The notes: generated by a model not told the origin, from the sequence alone. A stretch of DNA of 41,395 bases from MWDV01 sp964634255 (GCA_964634255.1 CAZWJC010000023.1:1-41395); one strand, 5' to 3'. Positions 14,571-23,259 are shown, numbered from the stretch's first letter. Numbers and translations: made by a program.

Positions 14571-14930
14571 ATGAAGAACATTATCGAACTGACCGAAGCG
14601 GGATTTGAAAACGACGTGCTGCGCATGCGCGGCCTGGTGCTGGTGGACTTTTACGCGCCGTGGTGCGGACCGTGTAAGATGTTGGCACCGTTCCTGGACC
14701 AACTCGCCAGCGAATTTTTCGGGCGGGTGAAGTTCGCCAAGTTGAATGTGGACGAAGCTCCAGCGATTGCCGGCCAATACGAAATCACCGGCGTGCCGAC
14801 GCTGCTGCTCTTTCGCGAGGGCGAGCCGGTGGACAGCGTGGTGGGAATGGTGCCGCCACAGGCGCTGAAGAAATGGCTGGAGAGCGCGCTCGCCACCAAC
14901 CCCAAGCCGGCGTTGGCTGCCACGGCCTGA
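14571..14930 (+). CDS. trxA: Thioredoxin
   Basis: The 119-residue product has the classical Trp-Cys32-Gly-Pro-Cys35-Lys active site and the Gly-Val-Pro-Thr cis-proline loop, with Val-Asp-Phe-Tyr-Ala before the active site. There is no signal peptide, so it is cytoplasmic. The C-terminus has an extra Ala/Pro-rich tail of about 12 residues. It leads a forward run with two small membrane proteins and an RND pump, which suggests a role in a thiol- or metal-linked stress module rather than only housekeeping. The 226 bp before it are non-coding and divergent from gcvH. A weak purine ribosome-binding site (GAGAAG) precedes the ATG. Confidence 0.95.
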   Translation: MKNIIELTEAGFENDVLRMRGLVLVDFYAPWCGPCKMLAPFLDQLASEFFGRVKFAKLNVDEAPAIAGQYEITGVPTLLLFREGEPVDSVVGMVPPQALKKWLESALATNPKPALAATA

Positions 14931-14946
14931 CGCGGAGGATAATGAC

Positions 14947-15114
14947 ATGATCCTGAAACTCGTCATCGGCGCGGTGGTGGGCGGTGGCCTTGGTTTTGCC
15001 TACTACAAGTTCGTGGGTTGTTCCAGCGGCGCTTGTCCGCTTACCAGCAACCCGATCATCAGCACGATTTACGGCTCGGTCGTGGGCACTTTGCTCGCGA
15101 GCAGCTTTCACTAA
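14947..15114 (+). CDS. DUF6132-like 55-residue membrane mini-protein
   Basis: This is a short gene at ATG 14947 behind GGAGGATAATGAC. The product starts with a glycine-rich hydrophobic helix, continues Gly-Cys-Ser-Ser-Gly-Ala-Cys-Pro-Leu-Thr-Ser-Asn-Pro (residues 24-36), and ends in a second hydrophobic helix. This Cys-x4-Cys-Pro-x-Thr-Ser-Asn-Pro core between two membrane helices is the signature of the DUF6132 family, whose function is unknown. The two cysteines facing one side of the membrane fit a redox or metal role. It starts 17 bp after the thioredoxin stop, almost certainly in the same operon. Confidence 0.85.
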   Translation: MILKLVIGAVVGGGLGFAYYKFVGCSSGACPLTSNPIISTIYGSVVGTLLASSFH

Positions 15115-15145
15115 ACCAATCGCTTTGAATCAAAACAACTGACCT

Positions 15146-15382
15146 ATGGAAATGATCATTCGCAGATTCGCCGGCACGTTCATTCTTGCCAGCCTGGTGC
15201 TGGCTCACTACCACAGCCCGAACTGGCTTTGGTTCACGGCCTTCGTCGGCTTCAACCTCCTGCAATCGTCGTTCACCAAATTCTGCCCGCTGGAAATCAT
15301 CCTGAAGAAGATGGGCGTGGGTGGTTCATGTTGCTGCGCCGGCGAATCGAAATCGGGCGGCTCGTCCTGCTGCGGCAACTAG
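15146..15382 (+). CDS. DUF2892/YgaP-like membrane protein with Cys-rich tail
   Basis: The 78-residue product has two membrane helices (about 9-25 and 29-46) in the layout of the DUF2892 family, the transmembrane part of YgaP-type rhodaneses. Phe-Cys-Pro-Leu follows at about 47-50. The C-terminus ends in Gly-Gly-Ser-Cys-Cys-Cys-Ala, a spacer, and Ser-Ser-Cys-Cys-Gly-Asn, giving five cysteines in 20 residues. Such tails bind metals or carry reactive sulfur. It lies 31 bp after the DUF6132-like gene and 59 bp before the RND adaptor. Confidence 0.8.
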   Translation: MEMIIRRFAGTFILASLVLAHYHSPNWLWFTAFVGFNLLQSSFTKFCPLEIILKKMGVGGSCCCAGESKSGGSSCCGN

Positions 15383-15441
15383 CTTGGGACTTGGCAATCT
15401 GCGGCGGCGCGGGCAAGATGCCGTCGTTACCGGAGCTCACT

Positions 15442-16473
15442 ATGAGGAGAACGAACGTTTTTGTCGTTGGCTGCGCATTGACTGCAACCCTGTGGTTTAC
15501 CGGTTGTGGCCACAAGGCGGAACCGCGGGCACCGCAAGCTCTGCCCACCGCCAGTGTCCGGGTGCAAACCGTCGAAAGCCAGAAGCGCATGGCCACGGAG
15601 GAAGTCGTCGGGACCGTGCGCCCAAAGCTGAGTTCGGTTATCGAGTCCAAGGTCAGTGGCCGAATCGAGCGGATGCTGGTCGCGCCCGGGCAGACGGTAA
15701 AGGCGGGCGAACTGCTGGTCCAACTCAACGCGGCGGAAATTCAAGCCCGTTACGCTCAGGCCCGCGCAGTGCGCGAACAGGCGGAGCGCGAGTTCAAACG
15801 CAAGGAATCCCTCTACAAGGACAAGACGATTTCGCAATCGGAGTTCGACATCGCCGAATCACAGTTGCGCGTGGCCGAGGCGTCGGTTCAGGAAGCCGAG
15901 ACCCTGCTCGGTTACATCAAGGTGGTCGCGCCGTTCGATGGCATTGTTACGGCCAAGCGCGCCGATGTGGGCGATCTCGCGTCGCCTGGCAAGGCACTGC
16001 TTGAAATGGAAGACCCGACCACGTTGCGCCTGGAAGCTGACGTGCCTGAAGCCTTGATGGGTAAGATTTCGTTGGGTGACAAGTTGGCCGTGCGCCTGCC
16101 AGCGATTAGCGCGGCGCTCGAAGGCGCGATCAGCGAGATTGCGCCGGTCGCCGATGCGAACAGCCGCACCTTCCCAGTGAAGCTCGATCTTCCGGCCACT
16201 GCCGGCTTGCGCAGCGGCCAGTTCGGTCGGCTCGCCGTTCCCGTGGCCGAGGTGAACGCCATCCGCGTCCCGGCCAGCGCCGTCACCGTGCGCGGCCAAA
16301 TGGAGATCGCGTTTGTCGTCGTCAACGGAAAGGCCCAGATGCGGCTGGTGAAGAGCGGCAAGCACCTTGAAGCCGAGACGGAAATCGTTTCCGGGCTGAA
16401 CCCGGGCGAACAGATCGTGACCGAAGGTGTGGCCCAGTTGCTGGACGGGCAACCGGTCGAAGTCAAACGCTGA
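15442..16473 (+). CDS. RND efflux periplasmic adaptor lipoprotein
   Basis: The start is ATG 15442 with GGAG 8 bp upstream; an in-frame ATG at 15418 would spoil the signal. The 343-residue product has a lipoprotein signal ending Phe-Thr-Gly-Cys, then split lipoyl-like halves (Ser-Lys-Val-Ser-Gly-Arg-Ile-Glu and Ile-Lys-Val-Val-Ala-Pro-Phe-Asp-Gly-Ile-Val) around an alpha-helical hairpin, a beta-barrel and a membrane-proximal domain. It belongs to the AcrA/HlyD adaptor family, anchored in the inner membrane and linking the RND pump to an outer-membrane channel. The pump gene follows after 38 bp. No TolC-like gene is adjacent. The substrate is unknown. Confidence 0.92.
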   Translation: MRRTNVFVVGCALTATLWFTGCGHKAEPRAPQALPTASVRVQTVESQKRMATEEVVGTVRPKLSSVIESKVSGRIERMLVAPGQTVKAGELLVQLNAAEIQARYAQARAVREQAEREFKRKESLYKDKTISQSEFDIAESQLRVAEASVQEAETLLGYIKVVAPFDGIVTAKRADVGDLASPGKALLEMEDPTTLRLEADVPEALMGKISLGDKLAVRLPAISAALEGAISEIAPVADANSRTFPVKLDLPATAGLRSGQFGRLAVPVAEVNAIRVPASAVTVRGQMEIAFVVVNGKAQMRLVKSGKHLEAETEIVSGLNPGEQIVTEGVAQLLDGQPVEVKR

Positions 16474-16511
16474 CGAAACCGGCTTCAGATTTCGATTTCC
16501 GGGTTTCACTC

Positions 16512-19500
16512 ATGAACTCGCAACCTTCAACTCCAACGCACGCCGGGCTGGGTTTGGCCGGCAAGATCGCCCACGCCTTTATTGACTCGAAACTCACGCC
16601 GCTGCTGGTGATCACCTCGGTGCTGCTGGGGGCTTTTGCGGTCATCATGCTGCCGCGCGAAGAGGAGCCGCAAATCAAGGTGCCGATGGTTGATGTGATG
16701 GTCTCGATGCCCGGCTCCAGCGCGAAGGAAATCGAGGAGCGCGTCACCCGCCCGATGGAGAAACTGCTCTGGGAAGTTCCCGGCGTGGAATACCTCTATT
16801 CGACCTCGCGCGAAGGCGAGAGCCTGGTGATCGTGCGTTACAAGGTGGGCAGCGACCCGGACCAGAGCCTCGTCAAGCTTACAGAGAAGCTGCGCTCGAA
16901 CTTCGACCGCATCCCGCATGGCGTCACGCAGCCGCTGATCAAGCCAAAGTCCATTGACGACGTGCCGATTCTAGCGCTGACTTTCCACAGCCCAAGCTAC
17001 GATCATCTCACGCTCCGACGACTCGTTGCGCAGGTGGACGACGCAGTGAAGCAAGTCCCGCTCGTGGCCGAGACCACGCTCATCGGCGGCGCGCGGCGGC
17101 AGGTGCGCGTGCTGCTCGATCCGGTGCGGCTGGCGTCGCGGAATCTTACGCCGGTCGGCATCATTCCGATGCTGCAACAGGCCAACCGACAGTATTCCGC
17201 GGGGGGACTCACCACGGACAACAAGGAAGTGCTGATCGAGACGGGAGCGTTCCTGCGCACGGCGGAGGATGTCGGACAGGTGGTGGTTGGCGTGTTCGGC
17301 GGCAAGCCTGTGTATTTGCGCGAAGTTGCGGAGGTGCGTGACGGCGCGGAAGAGCCGAGCCAGTATGTGTTTTTCGGTCTCGGTCAACGTGCTGCTGGCA
17401 TCTTGCCAGCAGATCAAAATGATGGTTCTGCCGGCAGGATGCCGGCAGCACGTTTCGGAGAAGAACCTGCCGTCACGCTTTCCATCGCGAAGCGCCCGGG
17501 CGCTAACGCCATTTCAGTCGCGCATGACGTCTTGAAGAAGGTCGAGGCGCTCAAAGGCAGCGTGATCCCCTCGGACATCGAAGTCAGCATCACGCGGCAT
17601 TACGGCGAAACCGCGGCGGAGAAATCCAACGAACTCCTGCTCCACATGGGCATCGCTGTGATCAGCGTGGCCGTTCTGATCTGGCTCACGCTCGGCTGGC
17701 GCGAGTCGGGCATCGTGGGCGTGGCCATCCCGGCGACACTCGCCCTGACGCTGTTGGTGTTTTACCTGTTCGGCTTTACGCTGAACCGGATCACGCTGTT
17801 CGCCCTGATCTTCAGCATCGGCATCTTGGTGGACGACGCCATCGTCGTGGTTGAGAATATCGTCCGTCATTTTCACCTGCCGTTCAACAAGGGGCGAAAG
17901 TGGAGTGACATCGCAGTGGAAGCCGTCAGCGAAGTCGGCAACCCGACGATCCTCGCCACGTTCGCCGTGATCGCGGCGGTGTTGCCGATGGGGTTCGTGG
18001 GCGGGCTCATGGGGCCGTACATGCGACCGATTCCGATCGGCGCGGGGGCGGCCATGTTCTGGTCGCTGCTCATCGCCTTCATCGTCACGCCCTGGGCGAG
18101 TATCCGCATCCTACGCTGGGGGCGAAAGTATTTCTCCCTGACCGAGGGCATAGCCACGGCTGACAGCGACAAACCACACCTGCATTCCGAGCACGCGGAG
18201 GACGCTTTTACGCGCCTGTACCGCCGGATGATGAACCCGCTTATTACCAATGTGCGCTCGCGTTACCTGTTCCTCGCTGGGATTACCGGTTTGTTGCTCG
18301 CCGCGATGGCGACGGTCGCGATCGGTTGGGTGAAGGTCAAGATGTTGCCCTTCGACAACAAGAGCGAGTTTCAGGTGATCCTGAACATGCCGGAGGGCAG
18401 TTCGCTGGAACGGACTGCGCAAGCGGCGAAGGAGATCGCCGCCGCAGTGCGCATGGAACCCGAGGTGACCGATTACCAGATTTACGTCGGCACAGCTTCG
18501 CCGTTCAATTTCAACGGCCTCGTGCGCCACTACTTCATGCGGCGTGGCTCGTATGTGGCGGACATTCAGGTGAACCTCGTGCCCAAGGGGGAGCGCAAGG
18601 CCCAGAGCCACGACATTGCCAAGCGCGTGCGTCCGGCGGTCAAGGCCGCCGCGGACAAGTTTAACGCACGCTTTGCCGTCGCCGAAGTCCCGCCCGGTCC
18701 GCCCGTCCTGCAAACACTCGTCGCCGAAATCTACGGGCCAACCGAGGACTCGCGCATCAGTCTCGCCGAGAAAGTGCGCGGCATCTTCAAAGCCACCGAG
18801 GGCGTGGTGGACGTGGACGCCTACATCGAAGCCGATCAGCCGAAGACGCGCTTCGTCATCGACAAGGAAAAGGCCGCCCTTCACGGCGTCAGCGCCGAGA
18901 CGATTTCGCAGACACTCAAGATCGCCGTCGGCGGCATGTCCGTGGACCTCGTGCATCAACCGCGCGAGAAGGAGGACGTGGACTTGATTCTCGAAATCCC
19001 GCGTGCCGCTCGCACCACACCCGAGGAACTGCTCGCCCTGCGCGTTCGTTCCGGCGACGCCAACGCGCTGCCCGAGCCGGGGGCTGCGACCGGCACTCCG
19101 CCGCTGATTCCGCTGCGCGAGCTTGTCAGTGTGGACCGCACGATTGCAGACAAGAGCATCTACCACAAAAACCTCATGCCCGTGACCTACGTCATCGGTG
19201 ATGTGGCCGGCGTGATCGAAAGCCCCGTTTATGCGATCCTGAAGATGAACAAGGCGCTGCGGACGCTCGACACGCGCGAGTTCGGCGGCGACGGCACACA
19301 ACTCAAGATTCTCAACGCGGTGCTGCCGTTCTCTGAGGCAACGCCCTCCATGAAGTGGGACGGCGAATGGCACATCACGATCGAAGTCTTCCGCGACTTG
19401 GGGCTGGCGTTCGCCGCCGTGCTGGTGCTGATCTACATCCTGATGGTCGGCTGGTTCAAATCGTTCCTCACGCCGCTCGTCGTGATGGTGGCCATTCCGT

Positions 19501-19874
19501 TCTCGTTAGTCGGTGTGTTGCCGGCGCATGGCGTCATGGGAGCGTTCTTTACTGCTACGTCGATGATCGGCTTTATGGCCGGCGCGGGGATTGTGGTCCG
19601 CAACTCGATCATCCTCGTGGACTTCATCGAGCTCCGTCTTGCCGAAGGCATGCCGCTGGCCGAAGCCGTGGTGGATGCCGGCGCGGTCCGTTTCCGTCCG
19701 ATGCTGCTGACGGCGCTGGCGGTGATCGTCGGGGCCGCCGTAATCCTTGCCGACCCGATCTTTCAAGGCTTGGCCATCGCTTTGATGGCTGGCGAAGTCG
19801 CCTCGCTGCTCATCAGCCGCATGGCGGTGCCGGTGCTTTACTACATGGCCTATAGCCGTCAGCCAAAGAGCTGA
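16512..19874 (+). CDS. RND-family efflux permease (AcrB-like)
   Basis: The 1120-residue product has two repeats of the RND fold. There is a first membrane helix near residue 30, a large periplasmic porter region, a central bundle starting with helices near residues 375-450 (including Gly-Ile-Leu-Val-Asp-Asp-Ala-Ile-Val-Val-Val-Glu-Asn, the conserved proton-relay helix), a second porter half, and the C-terminal bundle. It is a proton-driven tripartite pump component with the adaptor encoded just upstream. An in-frame 22-residue insert (293-314) is encoded by a palindromic repeat. The substrate class (drug versus metal) is not evident; the second relay acid pattern fits the hydrophobe/amphiphile group loosely. 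The 3' end is 16 bp from the convergent ThuA-fusion gene. Confidence 0.93.
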   Translation: MNSQPSTPTHAGLGLAGKIAHAFIDSKLTPLLVITSVLLGAFAVIMLPREEEPQIKVPMVDVMVSMPGSSAKEIEERVTRPMEKLLWEVPGVEYLYSTSREGESLVIVRYKVGSDPDQSLVKLTEKLRSNFDRIPHGVTQPLIKPKSIDDVPILALTFHSPSYDHLTLRRLVAQVDDAVKQVPLVAETTLIGGARRQVRVLLDPVRLASRNLTPVGIIPMLQQANRQYSAGGLTTDNKEVLIETGAFLRTAEDVGQVVVGVFGGKPVYLREVAEVRDGAEEPSQYVFFGLGQRAAGILPADQNDGSAGRMPAARFGEEPAVTLSIAKRPGANAISVAHDVLKKVEALKGSVIPSDIEVSITRHYGETAAEKSNELLLHMGIAVISVAVLIWLTLGWRESGIVGVAIPATLALTLLVFYLFGFTLNRITLFALIFSIGILVDDAIVVVENIVRHFHLPFNKGRKWSDIAVEAVSEVGNPTILATFAVIAAVLPMGFVGGLMGPYMRPIPIGAGAAMFWSLLIAFIVTPWASIRILRWGRKYFSLTEGIATADSDKPHLHSEHAEDAFTRLYRRMMNPLITNVRSRYLFLAGITGLLLAAMATVAIGWVKVKMLPFDNKSEFQVILNMPEGSSLERTAQAAKEIAAAVRMEPEVTDYQIYVGTASPFNFNGLVRHYFMRRGSYVADIQVNLVPKGERKAQSHDIAKRVRPAVKAAADKFNARFAVAEVPPGPPVLQTLVAEIYGPTEDSRISLAEKVRGIFKATEGVVDVDAYIEADQPKTRFVIDKEKAALHGVSAETISQTLKIAVGGMSVDLVHQPREKEDVDLILEIPRAARTTPEELLALRVRSGDANALPEPGAATGTPPLIPLRELVSVDRTIADKSIYHKNLMPVTYVIGDVAGVIESPVYAILKMNKALRTLDTREFGGDGTQLKILNAVLPFSEATPSMKWDGEWHITIEVFRDLGLAFAAVLVLIYILMVGWFKSFLTPLVVMVAIPFSLVGVLPAHGVMGAFFTATSMIGFMAGAGIVVRNSIILVDFIELRLAEGMPLAEAVVDAGAVRFRPMLLTALAVIVGAAVILADPIFQGLAIALMAGEVASLLISRMAVPVLYYMAYSRQPKS
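17388..17453. repeat. 66-bp palindromic element inside the RND permease gene
   Basis: Arms at 17388-17412 and 17428-17452 are inverted repeats matching at 22 of 25 positions, around a 15-base spacer. Read in frame they encode Arg-Ala-Ala-Gly-Ile-Leu-Pro-Ala followed later by Ser-Ala-Gly-Arg-Met-Pro-Ala-Ala-Arg, exactly 22 codons. The three mismatches are transitions, so G-U pairs may be allowed in RNA. The flanking protein reads continuously as normal RND sequence. This looks like a dispersed, translation-compatible palindromic element that has inserted in frame. No second copy was seen in this window. Confidence 0.85.
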
Positions 19875-19890
19875 CGACGGCGTCATCGGC

Positions 19891-21582
19891 TCAGTTCTTG
19901 CCAGCCGTCCACAGAACCGCCTGCTCAAGCAATTGCCGGTAGTTCGGATTCTCGTAGGCGAAATGGTCGTGGCCGAGCTGGAGGTAAACCCAGCGGGATT
20001 TGCCGTTCTGCTTCGCCCAGCCAATGACCGGACCGCTCAAGGGCTCCTCGGTGGTGAGCAGCGGCGTGACGCCCGGGGCGACGTCGAAGCCTTTGTAGGT
20101 CTCGTCGTGAATCGCGAAGTCCTGGAGGCCGCGTGTGACCGGGTGGTCCGCTGTGGCGATCTTCACCTTGATCTGCACGTCGTGCTGGTACTGGGAACGT
20201 GCCTTCTCCACGCCGTCAATGGTCTTTGGTCGGAGGTAGTAGCGCGCCCCGAGCAGTTCGGCGTAGCCGTCCCACTCGTTGTAGTTGGCGATGGCGTGAT
20301 GCAGCACGACCACGCCTTTGCCGCTGGTGGTCAGGTTGACGAAACTCGCCTTGGCCGAGGCATCAATCTGTTGCCACATGTCGTACATGACGACCACGTC
20401 GTACTGATTTGTCGCCTCCGCGCGGAACAGGGCATCGGCTGAAGGATGCTCAACCACGCGGCAAGCCATGTTCGTGAAGCTCGTGAACAGTGCCAGGAAG
20501 GGCTGACGCTCGAAGTCGTGCCCACCGGTCACCACCAGTACTCGCAGTTTATCAGTGCTGGCCGTTTGGCGCTCGGTCAAGCGACGTTTCAGAAAGCTGT
20601 CTTCGGGGGCGCGTTGCCAGGCGGTGAACCACAGGTCGCCCAACATCTGGCCGGCTTTCACCAACTGGTTTTCGAGAAACAGACGGCCTTCCAGACCCTT
20701 CAAACCGTCGCCCGAGAGCTTGCCTTCTTTCTCCAGGCGATACAGCGGCTCGACGAGCTGATAGCTGGCTTGAAGATAGGTCGTCATCTGCCGGAACAGT
20801 TCCTCGGCGCTGCCGGCTGTGCCGACGAGCTTCGCGGGCCGGATGCGCTTGCGCAACGGTTCGGCTTGCGCACCGCCGGTCTTGCCAAAGTAGCCGCCAT
20901 CAATCCAGCCGTGAATACCACGATTCGTGGTGTAGCCGTTCGGATTCGTGCCCACCCAGCCGTGGTGATGCTTGGTGGTGTGCAACGGTTGCGCGGCGTC
21001 GCCCACGAAGTGTCCCATGAAGCCCATCGTGTAAAGAATGTTCGCCTGCGCATTGGCGATTTCTTCCGGTGTGCCGCCAAACTGCTCGAAGGCGTTCAGG
21101 TAAGCGAAGGCCGACTTGAGCCGCCCAACGTTTTCCGCAAGCGTCCAGGGCAACGTGCCGATGAGTTCCTGCGTGTGATCTTTGTTCTTGGTCGCGTCGA
21201 TGGGCGGGAACTGGTCAGGGTGCGCTGCACGGGCCGCGGCGAGCTTCACCGCGAAGTCGGTGCGGAAGATCGGCAATGCCTCCACTGGCATTCCCATCAC
21301 GTCGAGGTCTTCCATGTCGAAGTAATGATCCGTGGCCGTGGCGTGGCTGAAGGAGAGATCGTCGGGGACGTTGCGCCAGCGATCGGCCTCGCCGGCGAGG
21401 AACAGGATGCGCTCCTGTGCCGGCGGCGTCAGGGTGAAGGCCGGAAAGTTCGTGGGCAACGACGCGAGAGCAAGCTGATGGATGACGCGGTGGGCGTCGT
21501 AGTCCCAAGCGCGAACGGAGGTGCAAACGAGCAAGAGCGCGGTCAGAGTGACCGTCGACTTAAGGCGCTGCGGTAATGTCAT
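19891..21582 (-). CDS. Secreted S1/P1-nuclease-like domain fused to ThuA domain
   Basis: The 563-residue product has a signal peptide predicted to be cut before Trp26. The first domain (26 to about 335) keeps the full trinuclear zinc ligand pattern of S1/P1 nucleases: Trp26 (mature N-terminus), His31, Asp67, His86, His191-x3-Asp195, His201, His224-x3-Asp228. Spacings 5, 4, 10 and 4 match P1. Zinc phospholipase C uses a related set, so substrate could be nucleic acid or phospholipid. After a linker, residues 345-563 form a ThuA-like (trehalose-utilisation/glutamine-amidotransferase-like fold) domain, starting Val-Val-Thr-Gly-Gly-His-Asp and containing Leu-His-His-Ala. The function of ThuA domains is poorly defined. 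The DUF1549/DUF1553 gene lies 96 bp upstream on the same strand. Confidence 0.85.
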   Translation of the reverse strand: MTLPQRLKSTVTLTALLLVCTSVRAWDYDAHRVIHQLALASLPTNFPAFTLTPPAQERILFLAGEADRWRNVPDDLSFSHATATDHYFDMEDLDVMGMPVEALPIFRTDFAVKLAAARAAHPDQFPPIDATKNKDHTQELIGTLPWTLAENVGRLKSAFAYLNAFEQFGGTPEEIANAQANILYTMGFMGHFVGDAAQPLHTTKHHHGWVGTNPNGYTTNRGIHGWIDGGYFGKTGGAQAEPLRKRIRPAKLVGTAGSAEELFRQMTTYLQASYQLVEPLYRLEKEGKLSGDGLKGLEGRLFLENQLVKAGQMLGDLWFTAWQRAPEDSFLKRRLTERQTASTDKLRVLVVTGGHDFERQPFLALFTSFTNMACRVVEHPSADALFRAEATNQYDVVVMYDMWQQIDASAKASFVNLTTSGKGVVVLHHAIANYNEWDGYAELLGARYYLRPKTIDGVEKARSQYQHDVQIKVKIATADHPVTRGLQDFAIHDETYKGFDVAPGVTPLLTTEEPLSGPVIGWAKQNGKSRWVYLQLGHDHFAYENPNYRQLLEQAVLWTAGKN

Positions 21583-21678
21583 GCAGTGCGCACTGTAGGG
21601 TGGGACGATGCAAAAGCAAAACGGAAATCGGCTGCGTGTGCGGTGCAGAGCAGGGGGGGATGCGTTTCGCGGATCCCG

Positions 21679-23259
21679 TCAATGCCGATACAGGAACTCG
21701 GCGCTGTTGATGAGTGCCCATGCCAGATCCACCGCCAGCTCGCGCGATTTGACCTTGCCCCCTTTGCCGTAAGCATCCACCGCCTGAAGCTCCGCCTCGG
21801 TTGGATAGCGCGACAGAATGCCGAGATAGATGCCAGTTGCCATTTCCCGCGGCGTCTTCTTGGATTCGGTTTGATATTTGATCATCTGGCTCTGCTCGAT
21901 CTTCCGCTGGATGTGGCTCGAATTGAGGAGGTGCAGCCGTTGGGCAGCGGTGATGCGGTTGTTGCGCTCGGACTCCAGCCCGGTGTCGCGCGGCGGACGA
22001 CCGAAGAGCTCCAGAAACGGGCTGCTGATGCTGCCATCGGGCAAGGCAATCGAACGCTCGTCTTCGGGAATGAACGTGAACGGCTCAGGAATTGCGCTCG
22101 AATACTTCTCCGTCGTGCCGGTGAGCTGGTTCAACGCGTCAATCAACACCTCGGCGTCCAATCGTCGCAGCGGGTAATGGGCGAAGTTGGCGGCGGCTTC
22201 CGGCGTGTCCGTCTTGGGAATGGAGGAAAGCTGGTAGGTCTGCGAGTTCAGGATCAGCCGGAAGAGCTGCTTCAAGTCGTATTTGGATGCGATCAGTTCG
22301 GTTTCCAGATGCGCCAACAGTTGCGGATTGACCGGCGGATTGCTGGAGCGGATGTCGTCCGGCTCGTGGATGATGCCGCGGCCGAGCAACCAGAACCAGA
22401 GGCGGTTCGCGATGTGGCGTGTAAACCAAGGATTCTTTGGGTCAATCAGCCAATTGGCAAAGACCTCTCGCGGGTCTTGGTCCAACTTGAGCTTCGCTGG
22501 CTTGCCGTCTGGAAACACCGCGGTCTTCCAGAGCTGATTCGTATCCCGCGTTGGGTCGAAGAACACGATCTCCTCCTTCCACTCGCCGGTGGACTTGTAG
22601 TTCAATTGCGTGAAGAAGGCGGCCATGCCGGCCAACCGGTTCGTGGGCCACTTGTCCGTGCGCCGGCCCATGAAGGTGAGCGCCACGGTTTGGGCGATCC
22701 CCTGCGGCTCGCGGTTCTGCATCGCGCGGTAGAAGTTCACTGGCCCGACGCGGAAATTGCTGCCGCTCGACGTGAGCAACTCGCGCACGAACTGATCGTA
22801 AGGCTTGTTGTCGCGGACGCTGGCGTGAATCCACTGGTGATAGGCTTGGGCCGCGTTTGGCCAAAGGTTGATGGGGAACTCCGCCTTCACCCGCAGAAGG
22901 TCGCTCCACTTGTTCGCCCAGTAATCGGCGAATTCGTCGCGTTCGAGGAGCTTGTCAATCAGCACGCGCCGCTTGTCTGGCTTCTGGCTCAGGATGAACT
23001 CCTGCGCTTCGTGCCCGGTGGGCAGCGTGCCGATGACATCGAGATAGACCCGCCTCACGAACACCGGATCGGAACAAAGGCTGGCGGGCTGGATGCCCTG
23101 CTTCTTGAGGTGGGTAAAGACCAACTTGTCAATCTCACCCGCGGGCTGGGGCGTGCCCGTATACTCATACGGGTTTGCCGCCGGTTTGGCGGGCGCAGGT
23201 TCGGCCGTGACGCCAAGCGTCACGCCGAGCACGATTGCCATTATCAGCCACGTCTTCAT
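21679..23259 (-). CDS. DUF1549/DUF1553 secreted protein of Planctomycetes-Verrucomicrobia type
   Basis: The start is ATG 23259, which begins a clear signal peptide (Met-Lys-Thr-Trp-Leu-Ile-Met-Ala-Ile-Val-Leu-Gly); the frame is open further but reads as spacer. The 526-residue product has an N-terminal DUF1549 region (from about 45: Val-Arg-Arg-Val-Tyr-Leu-Asp-Val-Ile-Gly-Thr-Leu-Pro-Thr) and a C-terminal DUF1553 region (Thr-Arg-His-Ile-Ala-Asn-Arg-Leu-Trp-Phe-Trp-Leu-Leu-Gly-Arg-Gly-Ile). These families are greatly expanded in Planctomycetota and Verrucomicrobiota and are usually paired with DUF1501 proteins. They are suspected to act in polysaccharide degradation, but no activity is established. 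No cytochrome c motif is present and no DUF1501 gene follows; the nuclease-ThuA gene occupies that place. Confidence 0.9.
   Translation of the reverse strand: MKTWLIMAIVLGVTLGVTAEPAPAKPAANPYEYTGTPQPAGEIDKLVFTHLKKQGIQPASLCSDPVFVRRVYLDVIGTLPTGHEAQEFILSQKPDKRRVLIDKLLERDEFADYWANKWSDLLRVKAEFPINLWPNAAQAYHQWIHASVRDNKPYDQFVRELLTSSGSNFRVGPVNFYRAMQNREPQGIAQTVALTFMGRRTDKWPTNRLAGMAAFFTQLNYKSTGEWKEEIVFFDPTRDTNQLWKTAVFPDGKPAKLKLDQDPREVFANWLIDPKNPWFTRHIANRLWFWLLGRGIIHEPDDIRSSNPPVNPQLLAHLETELIASKYDLKQLFRLILNSQTYQLSSIPKTDTPEAAANFAHYPLRRLDAEVLIDALNQLTGTTEKYSSAIPEPFTFIPEDERSIALPDGSISSPFLELFGRPPRDTGLESERNNRITAAQRLHLLNSSHIQRKIEQSQMIKYQTESKKTPREMATGIYLGILSRYPTEAELQAVDAYGKGGKVKSRELAVDLAWALINSAEFLYRH

Noticed and set aside
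18111..19373. Reverse-strand open frame (420 codons) within the RND permease
   Set aside because: It is antisense to conserved RND sequence, and its Arg/His/Gly-rich product is typical of mirrored frames.
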